Of a stretch of 64,000 nucleotides of DNA, positions 7,841 through 16,550 are shown one piece after another; the stretch's first letter is position 1, and every line of letters begins with the position of its first letter. The stretch covers positions 1 through 64,000 of the forward strand of contig JBFMCR010000040.1 of NCBI GenBank assembly GCA_040754425.1, given 5' to 3'. Both the position numbers and the translations under genes were made by a program. This DNA comes from UBA6918 sp040754425 (lineage in GTDB: Bacteria > Pseudomonadota > Gammaproteobacteria > Burkholderiales > Thiobacillaceae). Below the pieces are notes generated by a model. That model was given only the letters and a program-made list of their open reading frames with translations, had not been told where the DNA came from and ran no database searches.

Positions 7841-8775
7841 TGAAAAAAGACACGCTTTATTTGCACGTGGGCTGGTCCAAGACCGGCACTTCCGCCATCC
7901 AGTCGCAGATCCAGGCGCAGCGCGAGGATTTCCTGGCGCGCGGCATCCTCTATCCGCAGTCGCTGCAGTGGCCGGACCATTCGCATCACCCTTTCGCGCT
8001 GTCTTTCCAGGGAAGCGGCGTCTATAAGAGCAGTTTGACGGCAGAACAGGCGCTGGAGACGCTGCGCGCGGAAATGGAAGCCAGCCCCGCGCCCGACGTG
8101 CTGCTGTCTTCCGAACTGTCGCCGTTCTATTTCGATAACGCCGCCTTCCGCCGGTTCGTGGAAGCGCACTTCAGCCGCGTGAAGGTGCTGTTCACGCTGC
8201 GCTGCCAGTCGGAACTGCTGCTGTCGCTGTTCAACCAGCTGGTCAAGGACCCCAACATCCGCTACGGGACTTCGCTGTTTTCGCTGGCGATGCGCAACCT
8301 GGGGCGGCTGAATTTCTATCAAGGCATCAAGCGCTGGCACGAGGTGGTCAGCAGCGACAACCTGATCGCCGTGCCTTACGGCAAGGATGTAGTCGCGCGC
8401 TTCCTGGCCGTGTTCGGCGTGGCCATGCGCGAAACGCAGGGGCAAGGCGACGGCATCGTCAACCCCTCGCTGCCCACGCGCTGCCTGGCCGTCGTGCAGG
8501 CGCGCGGGCGCAAGGCGACGGACAATGCCGATTTCATCCGCATACGCGACAGCGTGGTGGAAATGGCAAGCCATGTCTCCGAAGAACATGACCAGTTCAT
8601 ATTGTTCTCGATCGCCGAGCAGCAGACCTTCGACCAGCATTTCAGGCACGACAACCAGCTTCTTGCCAAGTTGATGCAATTCGATCCCGGCTCCATCCGG
8701 AAAATCGAGTACAGGCAGATCAGGGCCTTGCCGCCGAATATCCGGCTGGAGAAACTTGCGGAAGTCGAGGCATGA
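7840..8775 (+). CDS. Sulfotransferase-like P-loop protein 1
   Basis: The protein is 311 residues from ATG 7840, whose A is the last base of the previous TAA. The N-terminus carries the 5'-phosphosulfate-binding loop HVGWSKTGTSAIQ. Around residue 125-140 a second motif, FTLRCQSELLLSLFNQ, matches the 3'-phosphate-binding R...S motif of PAPS sulfotransferases. These enzymes move sulfate from PAPS to a sugar or lipid hydroxyl. The catalytic base is not obvious. It is the first of four consecutive related genes, each with a different sequence, suggesting separate acceptor positions. PAPS could be supplied by cysC at 21256. Confidence 0.72.
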   Translation: MKKDTLYLHVGWSKTGTSAIQSQIQAQREDFLARGILYPQSLQWPDHSHHPFALSFQGSGVYKSSLTAEQALETLRAEMEASPAPDVLLSSELSPFYFDNAAFRRFVEAHFSRVKVLFTLRCQSELLLSLFNQLVKDPNIRYGTSLFSLAMRNLGRLNFYQGIKRWHEVVSSDNLIAVPYGKDVVARFLAVFGVAMRETQGQGDGIVNPSLPTRCLAVVQARGRKATDNADFIRIRDSVVEMASHVSEEHDQFILFSIAEQQTFDQHFRHDNQLLAKLMQFDPGSIRKIEYRQIRALPPNIRLEKLAEVEA

Positions 8776-9791
8776 AGCTGATACTGCACCCCGGCCATTC
8801 CAAGTGCGGCTCGACCAGCATCCAGAGGGCGATCATCCGGAACCGTCCTGCGCTCGAGGCGCAGGGCTTCGTCATTCCCGACCCGCAGATGCGCATTCGC
8901 GGCGACAGGGAGTTCAACTCCAAGGGCGAAACGCCGCGCGTTTTCTTCCGCCGCGCCATGGAAAGCAACAGCGTCGCCGAACTGGCGGAACGGCTGCAGC
9001 ACATCCGCAGCCGCCTCAAGGGCCAGGACAGGACGGTGCTGATTTCCGCCGAAAACCTCGTCAACCAGCTGAAGGCGCCTGCCGGCAGGAACATCCACGA
9101 GGAGTTCCGCAAGCATTTCGATGAGATCAAGGTGGTTTATTACATCCGGCGGCAGGATGACTTTCTCATGTCGGCCTGGCAGCAGTGGGGTTACAAGCAG
9201 GGCCTGAGCCTGGATCAGTACGTTGGCAAGGCGCTCAGGAGCAAAAGCCCCAACTACCGGCTGGCAGCGGACTTTTTCGCCGGACTGTACGGCGGGGAAT
9301 CCGTTTCGGTGACGCCGATCGACAAGGATTTCCTGCACGAGTCGGACCTGCTCAAGGATTTCTTCAGCAAGCTCGGCGCCGATTATTCCGGTTTCGATCT
9401 GTCGCCCGACCCCAGCAACAAAAGCCTGAATCCGGCCCTGTGCGAACTGCTGTCGCTGTCGCCGCATTTGTTCAAGGATATCCACGACGAGACTTTTAAA
9501 CTCAGGCTGGAGGAAATTCTCGGCAGCAGCGCCTCGATCCACCGGCGCAATCCCGGTTATTTCGCTTTCGAGAAAAGAAAAGCGGTGCTGCACAAGTTCA
9601 GGGCCGACAACAAGTACCTGTCCGAACGGTTCATGGGCGGCAGGCCCTGGCCCGGCGCGCTTGCCGCGCCCGAGGAGGAGAACGCGGAAACGGACGAGGC
9701 TGCGCGCGAACTGGAGAACATCCGCTACATCCTGTCGGTGCAGATGGAATTGCTGCTGAAGCTTGCCGAAGGCAAGGGGCGCGGGCACTGA
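8772..9791 (+). CDS. Sulfotransferase-like P-loop protein 2
   Basis: The protein is 339 residues from ATG 8772, overlapping the previous gene by four bases (ATGA). The P-loop is HPGHSKCGSTSIQ at the N-terminus. The 3'-phosphate motif is YYIRRQDDFLMSAWQQ near residue 125. The order is the same as in the neighbouring sulfotransferase-like genes, but the sequences are divergent, so this is an old tandem family and not a recent duplication. Soluble, without signal peptide. The C-terminal 60 residues are charged and probably helical. A sulfate acceptor cannot be assigned. Confidence 0.72.
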   Translation: MKLILHPGHSKCGSTSIQRAIIRNRPALEAQGFVIPDPQMRIRGDREFNSKGETPRVFFRRAMESNSVAELAERLQHIRSRLKGQDRTVLISAENLVNQLKAPAGRNIHEEFRKHFDEIKVVYYIRRQDDFLMSAWQQWGYKQGLSLDQYVGKALRSKSPNYRLAADFFAGLYGGESVSVTPIDKDFLHESDLLKDFFSKLGADYSGFDLSPDPSNKSLNPALCELLSLSPHLFKDIHDETFKLRLEEILGSSASIHRRNPGYFAFEKRKAVLHKFRADNKYLSERFMGGRPWPGALAAPEEENAETDEAARELENIRYILSVQMELLLKLAEGKGRGH

Positions 9792-9816
9792 ATGGCCATG
9801 GGAATGGATTAGAGCC

Positions 9817-10890
9817 GTGAGCGTAAATTGCGTCCTTCACGTCGGCATGCACAAGTGCGGCAGCAGCGCCATCCAGCAGGCGCTCAGCCTGCATCCGGTC
9901 CTGGAGAAGGAATCGGGAAACGGCCGCTTCGTGTATGCCGCCATCACCTCCGATGGCTGGCTGCTGCGCGGCGACGCGCTCAGGCGTGAGATGGCGGTGC
10001 GCGCCCAGTCCTATGTCTCATCGGCGAGCTGGCGCGACCTGGCCGGCTTTGGCGACGTGCGCATGAGCCTGCTGCGCACCCTGCTGGGGCGGCTGGTCAG
10101 GGGCAATGACTCGGTCATCCTGTCGAACGAGGGCTGGGGCAACCAGTTTGCGGTTTTCCAGCGCCACCGGCTGCTCGAACGCATGGGGCTGCGCTGCCAC
10201 GTGGTCGTCTATGTCAGACCGCAGGTGGCCTGGCTCAATTCCGCCTGGTGGCAGTGGGGGGCGTGGGGAGACATGCCCTTGCAGCGCTGGGCCAACACGC
10301 GCAGGCTCGAGTGGCACCGCGTGGTGGAGGGCTGGCGCAATACGCCCGGCGTCGAGAAGGTAAGCGTGCGGCTTTTGCCGGGCGACATCGTTACGGATTT
10401 TGCACGGGTGATCGGCGCCGTTACGCCGCCGCACCGGGACGAAGCGAATGTCAGTCTGCCCGGAAGTGTCTTGCGCGTGCTTCAGCGCCATCGGGAACTG
10501 CGCCCAGATCCTCATTCTTCGGAGATCGAGTTCGTTCTGTCCAGACACTTGAAAATGGAAAAAGGGAAAACCCCCTGGGTGCTGCCGCCGGAACTGATCG
10601 ATCGGATTCTGAAACAGACGCACGACTCCAATATAAGCTTGATGGAGTGCCTTGACGACGAGCAGAAGGCACTCATGCAGAACGACCCGGCCTGGTGGTC
10701 CGACGAGTATTATGCCGACAGGAAACTTGAACCCTGCCAGCCGCAAGAACCGAATGCAGCCGAGCTCGACGAACTTGTCGCGGCTTTGTTCGATGCCATG
10801 CACAAGCTGGACATGCGGCACCGACAGATGCTGGCGGGCGGGTGGAGCAGGCCGTGGTGGAGAAGAATTCTCAGGCGCCTGCTCAAGTGA
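9817..10890 (+). CDS. Sulfotransferase-like P-loop protein 3
   Basis: The start is GTG 9817, giving 357 residues. Upstream in-frame alternatives begin inside the previous gene, and the nearby ATG codons are in other frames. The P-loop is HVGMHKCGSSAIQ close to the N-terminus, and the second motif is VYVRPQVAWLNSAWWQ. It belongs to the same family as the two genes before and the one after it. A 25-base gap separates it from the stop of the second copy. Trp-rich stretches near residues 130-160 are unusual and may contribute to acceptor binding (inference). Confidence 0.68.
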   Translation: MSVNCVLHVGMHKCGSSAIQQALSLHPVLEKESGNGRFVYAAITSDGWLLRGDALRREMAVRAQSYVSSASWRDLAGFGDVRMSLLRTLLGRLVRGNDSVILSNEGWGNQFAVFQRHRLLERMGLRCHVVVYVRPQVAWLNSAWWQWGAWGDMPLQRWANTRRLEWHRVVEGWRNTPGVEKVSVRLLPGDIVTDFARVIGAVTPPHRDEANVSLPGSVLRVLQRHRELRPDPHSSEIEFVLSRHLKMEKGKTPWVLPPELIDRILKQTHDSNISLMECLDDEQKALMQNDPAWWSDEYYADRKLEPCQPQEPNAAELDELVAALFDAMHKLDMRHRQMLAGGWSRPWWRRILRRLLK

Positions 10891-10910
10891 TCAATCAAAT
10901 AGGGGGATGT

Positions 10911-12308
10911 ATGACCAGGCGCTGCATTTTGCATTTCGGCATGTTCAAGACCGGCAGCACATCAATTCAAAATACTCTGTTTCGCTTAAATGCAGAGATT
11001 CCGTGGGTATATTTGAACATCGGAACCCCAAACTCCAGTATTGCCTTGCAAACCATGTTCCGGCGACAGTCGAAAACCGCTCAAGTCTCGCTCAAACGAG
11101 GGCTTGATCGGGCAGAGCAGGTGCGGCGGAAGCATGATTATTTCAAACGCATGGAAGAGCAGATAAACGCTACCGATAAGGATCTTTTCCTGTCGGGGGA
11201 GGGGATGTGCGTTTTCAGCGAAATGGAGCTGCAGCGCCTGATAGCCTGGCTTTCCCGGTTTGTGGATGAAATAGTGGCGGTAGGCTATGTCCGCCCACCC
11301 AAGGCTTACATGGAAAGTGCCTTTCAACAGATTGTCAAGGGCGGCTATTCCAAGTTCACCCCCAATGCTGTTTACCCGAATTATCGAAAGAAATTCGAGA
11401 AATTTGAGAACCTGCTGGGGAGGGACAGGGTTCAATACTGGCTGTTTGACCCTAAAGCATTCCAGCATGGTTGTGTCGTGCGGGATTTTGCTTCCAGACT
11501 TGGTGTGACACTGAAAGAAAGGCATGTGAAACGTGTCAACGAAAGTCTTTCAAGAGAAGATCTTGCCATGCTTTACTGTTATCGGAAATACGGCGATGGC
11601 AATAGAATTGGTGGGGAAGCGGTCAAGCAAGATTTGTTGCTGATCAAAAAGCTGGGTGAATTGGAAGGGCATAAGTTACGGTTTTCCCCCGATCTTGTGC
11701 GCCCGATTCTGGAAGCGAGACGATCTGACATTGCCTGGATGGAAGAGCGGCTTGGCCAACCATTTAAAGAAGACTTAACGGCCCGAACTGAGCTTGGCGT
11801 CGCCGATGAGAATGATCTGCTTCAGGTTGACGAAGCTTCGTTGAATATTTTGTGCGATTGGCTTGGGGTGTCTCCTGTCGTCGACATGGGCACTAAACCG
11901 GCAGAAGTTGCCCGATTGATTGGGCAACTGCGATGCAAAATTGCCAGCGAACGGAAAAAACCGGCTGTGAGGCAAGCCCCGCCAGGCGTTGAGGTTGCCG
12001 GCAGGCAGGGTATGCCAGGCAACAACATCGGGCATCAACGAGGTCGGGCTGGTGAAGATGTCTACTTGAAAGCGCTGTTCCAAAAGGCAAAAGAAGCACA
12101 TCCGGGGGAGTTCGACCGCATCAATGAGAATGAGGCCGTGGCATTGCTTCGTGCAGCTTTTTCTGAGATCAAACAGCAAATTGAGCTTGCTGACGAGGGC
12201 GTCATAACTGTTCCATCCCTGGGGGATTTCCGGGGCAGGCGAGTGATTCGTGATGCAGGTGGGAAAAAAGCTTCACAGAAGAAGATCTTCTTTCACGCAA
12301 CAAAATGA
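10911..12308 (+). CDS. Sulfotransferase-like P-loop protein 4 with a C-terminal extension
   Basis: The protein is 465 residues from ATG 10911, preceded by AGGGGG. The P-loop is HFGMFKTGSTSIQ, and the 3'-phosphate motif is VGYVRPPKAYMESAFQQ. It is about 120 residues longer than its neighbours. The last 60 residues include VITVPSLGDFRGRR and end in KKIFFHATK, a pattern that loosely resembles the beta-arm fold of HU-like proteins; this is speculative. By eye its base composition is clearly more A+T-rich than the flanking genes, so it may be a later acquisition. The 3' end overlaps the fragment starting at 12253. Confidence 0.68.
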   Translation: MTRRCILHFGMFKTGSTSIQNTLFRLNAEIPWVYLNIGTPNSSIALQTMFRRQSKTAQVSLKRGLDRAEQVRRKHDYFKRMEEQINATDKDLFLSGEGMCVFSEMELQRLIAWLSRFVDEIVAVGYVRPPKAYMESAFQQIVKGGYSKFTPNAVYPNYRKKFEKFENLLGRDRVQYWLFDPKAFQHGCVVRDFASRLGVTLKERHVKRVNESLSREDLAMLYCYRKYGDGNRIGGEAVKQDLLLIKKLGELEGHKLRFSPDLVRPILEARRSDIAWMEERLGQPFKEDLTARTELGVADENDLLQVDEASLNILCDWLGVSPVVDMGTKPAEVARLIGQLRCKIASERKKPAVRQAPPGVEVAGRQGMPGNNIGHQRGRAGEDVYLKALFQKAKEAHPGEFDRINENEAVALLRAAFSEIKQQIELADEGVITVPSLGDFRGRRVIRDAGGKKASQKKIFFHATK

Positions 12309-12483
12309 CAGGCTGTTCCTGCCGCTGTCGGTCGAGGGCGACATGCTGAAATCCGGCGAGGAATCCCTGGCTGCGCTGCGGCAGTGGGTGGGCGAGCCCG
12401 CCGGGCAGCGCTGGCTCATGCACAGGCTGCACAAGCCGGCCGGCAAGCTCAGGCAACCGGGCCGCCGGTTGTTTGCCGGGTAG
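12253..12483 (+). pseudogene. N-terminal segment of the glycosyltransferase gene, out of frame
   Basis: This frame (ATG 12253, GTG 12250) overlaps the end of the fourth sulfotransferase. From about residue 18 it reads like coding sequence: RLFLPLSVEG, then GEESLAALRQWVG and RRLFAG. It stops at TAG 12481-12483. The next frame continues naturally as GRLGLDYYLVDG, so skipping one base near 12478-12481 would restore one protein of about 753 residues. It is best seen as the 5' end of the glycosyltransferase gene below. Either the gene is broken or there is a one-base sequence error. Confidence 0.5.
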
Positions 12484-14515
12484 GCTGGGCTTGGACTATT
12501 ACCTGGTAGACGGCAGGCTGCCCGATGCCCTGAGGCACGGAGCCGAAACCTATGTGACGCTTTCCTGCCTGCGCGATGGCAGGCCGGATGAGCAGGGCGT
12601 GCGCATGCTGCCGGTGCTGCGCGGCGGCAAGGTGCACGAGATCGTCGAGCTGCCTGCCGGCTTCGATGCCACGGCGTTCCATTCTTCTTCGGGCGAGGCG
12701 ATCCCGGCCGGGCATTTCAGCGTGCGCAAACTGCCCTGGCACGAGCGCATCGTGCGCATGGGCTACCGGGTCGCGGCCGCCTATGGCGACTATTCCGCGT
12801 CTTATCGGCGCGCCATAGGCCTCGCGCCGCACAGGATCGTGTTCGACCTTGCGGACGCCTACCGCGCCGTCAGCAGACTGCGTTTCAGCTGGCCCTTGAG
12901 CCGTTACGAAGGCTGGGCCGAGCGGCTCGATACCCTGGGCGGGGAAGATGTCGAAAAAATTCTCTGCCACATCGGAAGTCTGCCGTCCCGTCCGCGCTTC
13001 AGGGTTTGCCTGCTTGCATCTGGCTCGGATAGCGCTGCGCTTGCGGCAAGCCGGGATTCGCTTGCAGGCCAGTTGTACCGCGAGTTTTCCCTTGCCGTGC
13101 TCGAATCGGCGCCGCGCATCGATGACCTGGCCGCGGCCGAGGGTGAGTGGCTGCTGCTGTTGCGCGCCGGCGACCGCCTGGCCCCGCATGCGTTGTACGA
13201 ATTCGCCTGTGCGGTCCTCGACCGTCCGCAGGCGGCGCTGCTGTATGCCGACGACGATGTCATCGATGCCGAGGGCAGGCGCCGCGAGCCGCGCTTCAAG
13301 CCGGACTGGTCGATGACGCACCTGCGTTCCACCAATTACGTCGGCACCGCCTTCGCCCTGCGCGGCAGCGTGCTGGCCGCGATCGGCGGTGGGCCGTACG
13401 GCGAGGAGGAGACCGCGCCCTACGATCTGCTGCTGCGGGCGGGCGAGCGCCTCGCGGAGGAAGAGGTCGTGCATGTTCCGCGCGTGCTGCTGCACCGCTC
13501 GCCGGCTGCGGTCATCGATAGTGCCGCGGACGATGCGCGCGACCTGACGGCGGTGCGCGCCCACCTGGAGCGCAAGGGTGTCGTCGCCGAGGTGAGCCGC
13601 ACGCGCCACGGCTGCCGGCGGGTAAAGTACGCCCTGCCGGAACATCCGCCCGGGGTGAGCATCATCGTGCCGACCCGCGATGCGGTCGAACTGCTGCGCC
13701 AGTGCGTGGACAGCCTGCTGGAAAAAACCGCCTACCCGCGTTTCGAGATCCTGGTGGTGGACAACCAGAGTAGCGATGCTGCAACCCTCGACTACTTCAG
13801 GACGCTTTCCCGGCACCGCAATGTGCGGGTGCTACGTTACGACCGGCCGTTCAATTATTCGGCGATCAACAATTTCGCGGTGCGCGAAGCGCATGGCGAG
13901 CTGGTCTGCCTGCTCAACAACGATACCGAGGTGATCTCGCCGGATTGGCTGGAGGAAATGGTGGGGCAATTGCTGCAGGACAAGGTAGGGGTGGTGGGCG
14001 CCAAGCTGTACTATCCGGACGGGCGCGTGCAGCACGCCGGCGACGCGGTCGGCCCCGGCGGCTGCGCCAACCATTTGCACTCCTTCATCGCGCGCGAAGA
14101 TCCGGGCTACTGCAATCGTGCCGCGGTGGTGCAGGAACTCTCGGCGGTGACGGCGGCCTGTCTGCTCACGAAAAAGGATTTGTACGAACGCCTGGGCGGG
14201 CTGGACGAGAAGCACCTGCCCGTGGCTTTCAACGACGTGGATTACTGCCTGCGGGTGCGCGAGGCCGGGTACAAGGTGATATGGACGCCGCACGCCGAGC
14301 TGTATCACCATGAGTCGGTGTCGCGCGGCAAGGACAAGACCTTGCGGCGCCGCCTGCGCGCCTGGCGCGAGGTGCGCTACATGCGCCGGCGCTGGCGCGA
14401 GGCGATGAAGAACGACCCGTTCTACAATCCCAACTTCAGCTACGAGCGCCCGGATTTCGTGCTGGGGGCGGTGTCGAGGGTCGAGCGTCCATGGATGTCC
14501 GGCTTTGGGAAGTGA
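12473..14515 (+). CDS. Glycosyltransferase with two GT2-type domains
   Basis: About 680 residues in this frame. The first GT-A-like domain (around residues 180-330) contains GEWLLLLRAGDRL and YADDDVID. The second (around 395-600) begins VSIIVPTRD, with VVDNQSSD, LLNNDTEV and a C-terminal NDVDYCLRVRE. These are the usual GT2 nucleotide-sugar and acidic metal-binding motifs. The protein adds sugars to a surface polysaccharide, probably on the cytoplasmic side. The TTG at 12473 is only the first possible start in this frame; the true N-terminus probably lies in the overlapping frame at 12253-12483. It is followed by a methyltransferase three bases later. Confidence 0.82.
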   Translation: MPGRLGLDYYLVDGRLPDALRHGAETYVTLSCLRDGRPDEQGVRMLPVLRGGKVHEIVELPAGFDATAFHSSSGEAIPAGHFSVRKLPWHERIVRMGYRVAAAYGDYSASYRRAIGLAPHRIVFDLADAYRAVSRLRFSWPLSRYEGWAERLDTLGGEDVEKILCHIGSLPSRPRFRVCLLASGSDSAALAASRDSLAGQLYREFSLAVLESAPRIDDLAAAEGEWLLLLRAGDRLAPHALYEFACAVLDRPQAALLYADDDVIDAEGRRREPRFKPDWSMTHLRSTNYVGTAFALRGSVLAAIGGGPYGEEETAPYDLLLRAGERLAEEEVVHVPRVLLHRSPAAVIDSAADDARDLTAVRAHLERKGVVAEVSRTRHGCRRVKYALPEHPPGVSIIVPTRDAVELLRQCVDSLLEKTAYPRFEILVVDNQSSDAATLDYFRTLSRHRNVRVLRYDRPFNYSAINNFAVREAHGELVCLLNNDTEVISPDWLEEMVGQLLQDKVGVVGAKLYYPDGRVQHAGDAVGPGGCANHLHSFIAREDPGYCNRAAVVQELSAVTAACLLTKKDLYERLGGLDEKHLPVAFNDVDYCLRVREAGYKVIWTPHAELYHHESVSRGKDKTLRRRLRAWREVRYMRRRWREAMKNDPFYNPNFSYERPDFVLGAVSRVERPWMSGFGK

Positions 14516-14518
14516 GAT

Positions 14519-15262
14519 ATGTTTTCTAAACTTTTTGGCAATAAAAGAACCCAGGGGCTCGGGCTTGGGCTTCGTCCGGGGGATGAGCATTACAGGGCCT
14601 ACATCGGCCCCCCCGAAGATTACGACCTGGTCTCTGCGATGGTATTCAATCTGCTGACGAGCATAGGGCTGCGACAGCATCACAGGGTTCTGGATATCGG
14701 TTGCGGCTCCCTGCGTGTGGGCAGGTTGCTGATCCCGTATTTGAACGCCGGTGGCTATGTCGGAGTGGAGCCCAACAAGTGGCTGGTTGAGGATGGAATC
14801 CGCAATGAGATCGGCAAGGACTTGATTGCCATCAAAAAGCCGGTACTGGAAATAGCCGATTCCCTGAACGGATTCGATGCGACACTGTCTTTGGATTACG
14901 CAGTGGCGCAATCCATTTTCAGCCATTGCGGAAAAGATTTGATCAGGAACTGGCTTGCACAGACATCCGGGCATTTGAAGGATAGCGGGGCTTTGCTTGC
15001 CACCTTTCTGGTCGATACGGTCGATTTCGAAGGGGAGGGCTGGGTGTATCCCGGATGCGTCAAGTTCAGGCCGGAGACGCTTGCCGAAATGGGGCGTGAA
15101 TTCGGGTTTGATTTTCAGGTGCTCGACTGGGCCCACCCGCGCCAGACCTGGGCGCTTTTCTCGAAAAAGGATTTTGACAAATCCCTGATCGAAGGCGGCC
15201 CCATTTCATGGAATCGATTCGTGGCGAAGGCCATGGCTGACAAGCGTAAGCCAGCTGCTTAG
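14519..15262 (+). CDS. Class I SAM-dependent methyltransferase
   Basis: A 247-residue protein from ATG 14519. Motif I of the Rossmann fold, VLDIGCGSLRVGRLL, lies near residue 60, and VGVEPNKW is the acidic end of the second strand. The sequence LSLDYAVAQSIFSHC corresponds to motif IV and after. It probably methylates a sugar or glycan intermediate; the acceptor cannot be inferred. Base composition seems lower in G+C than the next genes. It is co-directional with the glycosyltransferase at 12473 and only three bases from it. Confidence 0.8.
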   Translation: MFSKLFGNKRTQGLGLGLRPGDEHYRAYIGPPEDYDLVSAMVFNLLTSIGLRQHHRVLDIGCGSLRVGRLLIPYLNAGGYVGVEPNKWLVEDGIRNEIGKDLIAIKKPVLEIADSLNGFDATLSLDYAVAQSIFSHCGKDLIRNWLAQTSGHLKDSGALLATFLVDTVDFEGEGWVYPGCVKFRPETLAEMGREFGFDFQVLDWAHPRQTWALFSKKDFDKSLIEGGPISWNRFVAKAMADKRKPAA

Positions 15263-15284
15263 CTGACATTCTGAGAGGCTGACG

Positions 15285-16541
15285 ATGAAAGACCTCCGTT
15301 TTCCCCCCAATGCCGAGGCGCTGCCCGCCTACCGGGCAAGCTCTGCCGAGTACCGCAAGACCAAAGACCCCGAAAAGCGCCTTGAGGCGAGACGCGCGCT
15401 GTTTCGCGCCAGGCGTCAGGTGGTTGCCGCCTTTTCTCAGGCGACCCTGCGCCGCGCGCTGAACGAGCGCGACGACATCGACGAGCCGCTGGTGTGGTTC
15501 TGGTTCAACCATTTCAATGTCTTCTGGCTGAAGGATCTCGTCGGCGCCGCCTTGCCTGACTACGTGGACGGCGTGATCCGCCCGCGCATGACGGGGCGCT
15601 TCCGCGATCTTCTGCTCGGGGTCATGACGCACCCGGCCATGCTGGTGTACCTGGACAACAGCCGCAACGTGGCCGGCAGGATCAACGAGAACTACGCGCG
15701 CGAACTGCTGGAATTGCACACCTTGGGGGTGAACGGCGGCTATACCCAGGCCGACGTGCAGGAAGTGGCGCGCGTGCTCACGGGCTTCGGCCTGCGCCCG
15801 CTGCAGCCGGTGAGGTGGACCGAAAAGCAGGCTGCGCAGATGCGCGAGCAGGGCGAGTTCCTGTTCGATCCGCGCCGCCACGATTTCGGCGACAAGCGGG
15901 TGCTGGGGCGCACGATTGCCGGCGCCGGCTATGCCGAACTGGAAACCCTGGCGGACATGCTGAGCCGGCAGCCCGCCACCGCCCGCCATCTGTGCGGGAA
16001 ACTTTGCCTGTTCCTGGTCGGCGAAGATGCGCCGCGCGACATGGTCGAGCAGGCGGCGAAGGTGTACATGGACACGGACGGAGATCTTGCGAAAGTCGTG
16101 GCCGACATCAGGCGGCAGGCGGGCAGGCTGGCCGTGCGCCCGCGCACGTTCAAGGACCCCTACCGCTGGGTGATTACTTCAGTGAGCCTGCTGGCCGCGA
16201 GCCGCCCTGTCGACAATACCCAGCCGGTCGAGCGCTGGCTCGTCGCCCTGGGCGAGCCGCTGTTCGGCCGCAGTACGCCGGACGGCTACAGCCTGCGCGG
16301 CAGCGACTGGGTGGGCGCCGGGCAGCTTACGCAGCGCTTCGAGCTCGCGCGCGAGCTGGTGGCCACCGCACCGCGGCTGTTGGATGGGCCGCTGGAAGTC
16401 GACAGGGTGCTGGCCAGCGGCCCGGCCCGGGCCTTGCAGGCTTCGCTTGGCCCGGCCTCGCGCGCGGCGCTCGACAAGGCGGAAGCGGGCGAGGACAAGC
16501 TGGCGCTGCTGATTTCCAGCCCAGAATTCATGTATTGGTAG
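15285..16541 (+). CDS. DUF1800 protein, probably shortened at its N-terminus
   Basis: The protein is 418 residues from ATG 15285. The core DUF1800 features are clear: EPLVWFWFNHFNVF, then NYARELLELHTLGV and VARVLTGFG. DUF1800 proteins are usually about 450-550 residues and begin with a segment like LNRLGFGPRPGD. That segment is absent here, so the gene is either 5'-truncated or a short variant. It is followed, ten bases later, by a DUF1501 gene, the standard partner. The function of this pair is unknown; DUF1501 relatives resemble sulfatase/phosphatase folds. Confidence 0.8.
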   Translation: MKDLRFPPNAEALPAYRASSAEYRKTKDPEKRLEARRALFRARRQVVAAFSQATLRRALNERDDIDEPLVWFWFNHFNVFWLKDLVGAALPDYVDGVIRPRMTGRFRDLLLGVMTHPAMLVYLDNSRNVAGRINENYARELLELHTLGVNGGYTQADVQEVARVLTGFGLRPLQPVRWTEKQAAQMREQGEFLFDPRRHDFGDKRVLGRTIAGAGYAELETLADMLSRQPATARHLCGKLCLFLVGEDAPRDMVEQAAKVYMDTDGDLAKVVADIRRQAGRLAVRPRTFKDPYRWVITSVSLLAASRPVDNTQPVERWLVALGEPLFGRSTPDGYSLRGSDWVGAGQLTQRFELARELVATAPRLLDGPLEVDRVLASGPARALQASLGPASRAALDKAEAGEDKLALLISSPEFMYW

Positions 16542-16550
16542 GAGAGCGCG

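Noticed and set aside
12473..14515. Long antisense reading frames opposite glycosyltransferase, ClpA, GroEL and FtsH genes
   Set aside because: They are a by-product of the high G+C content and lack ribosome sites and recognisable motifs.
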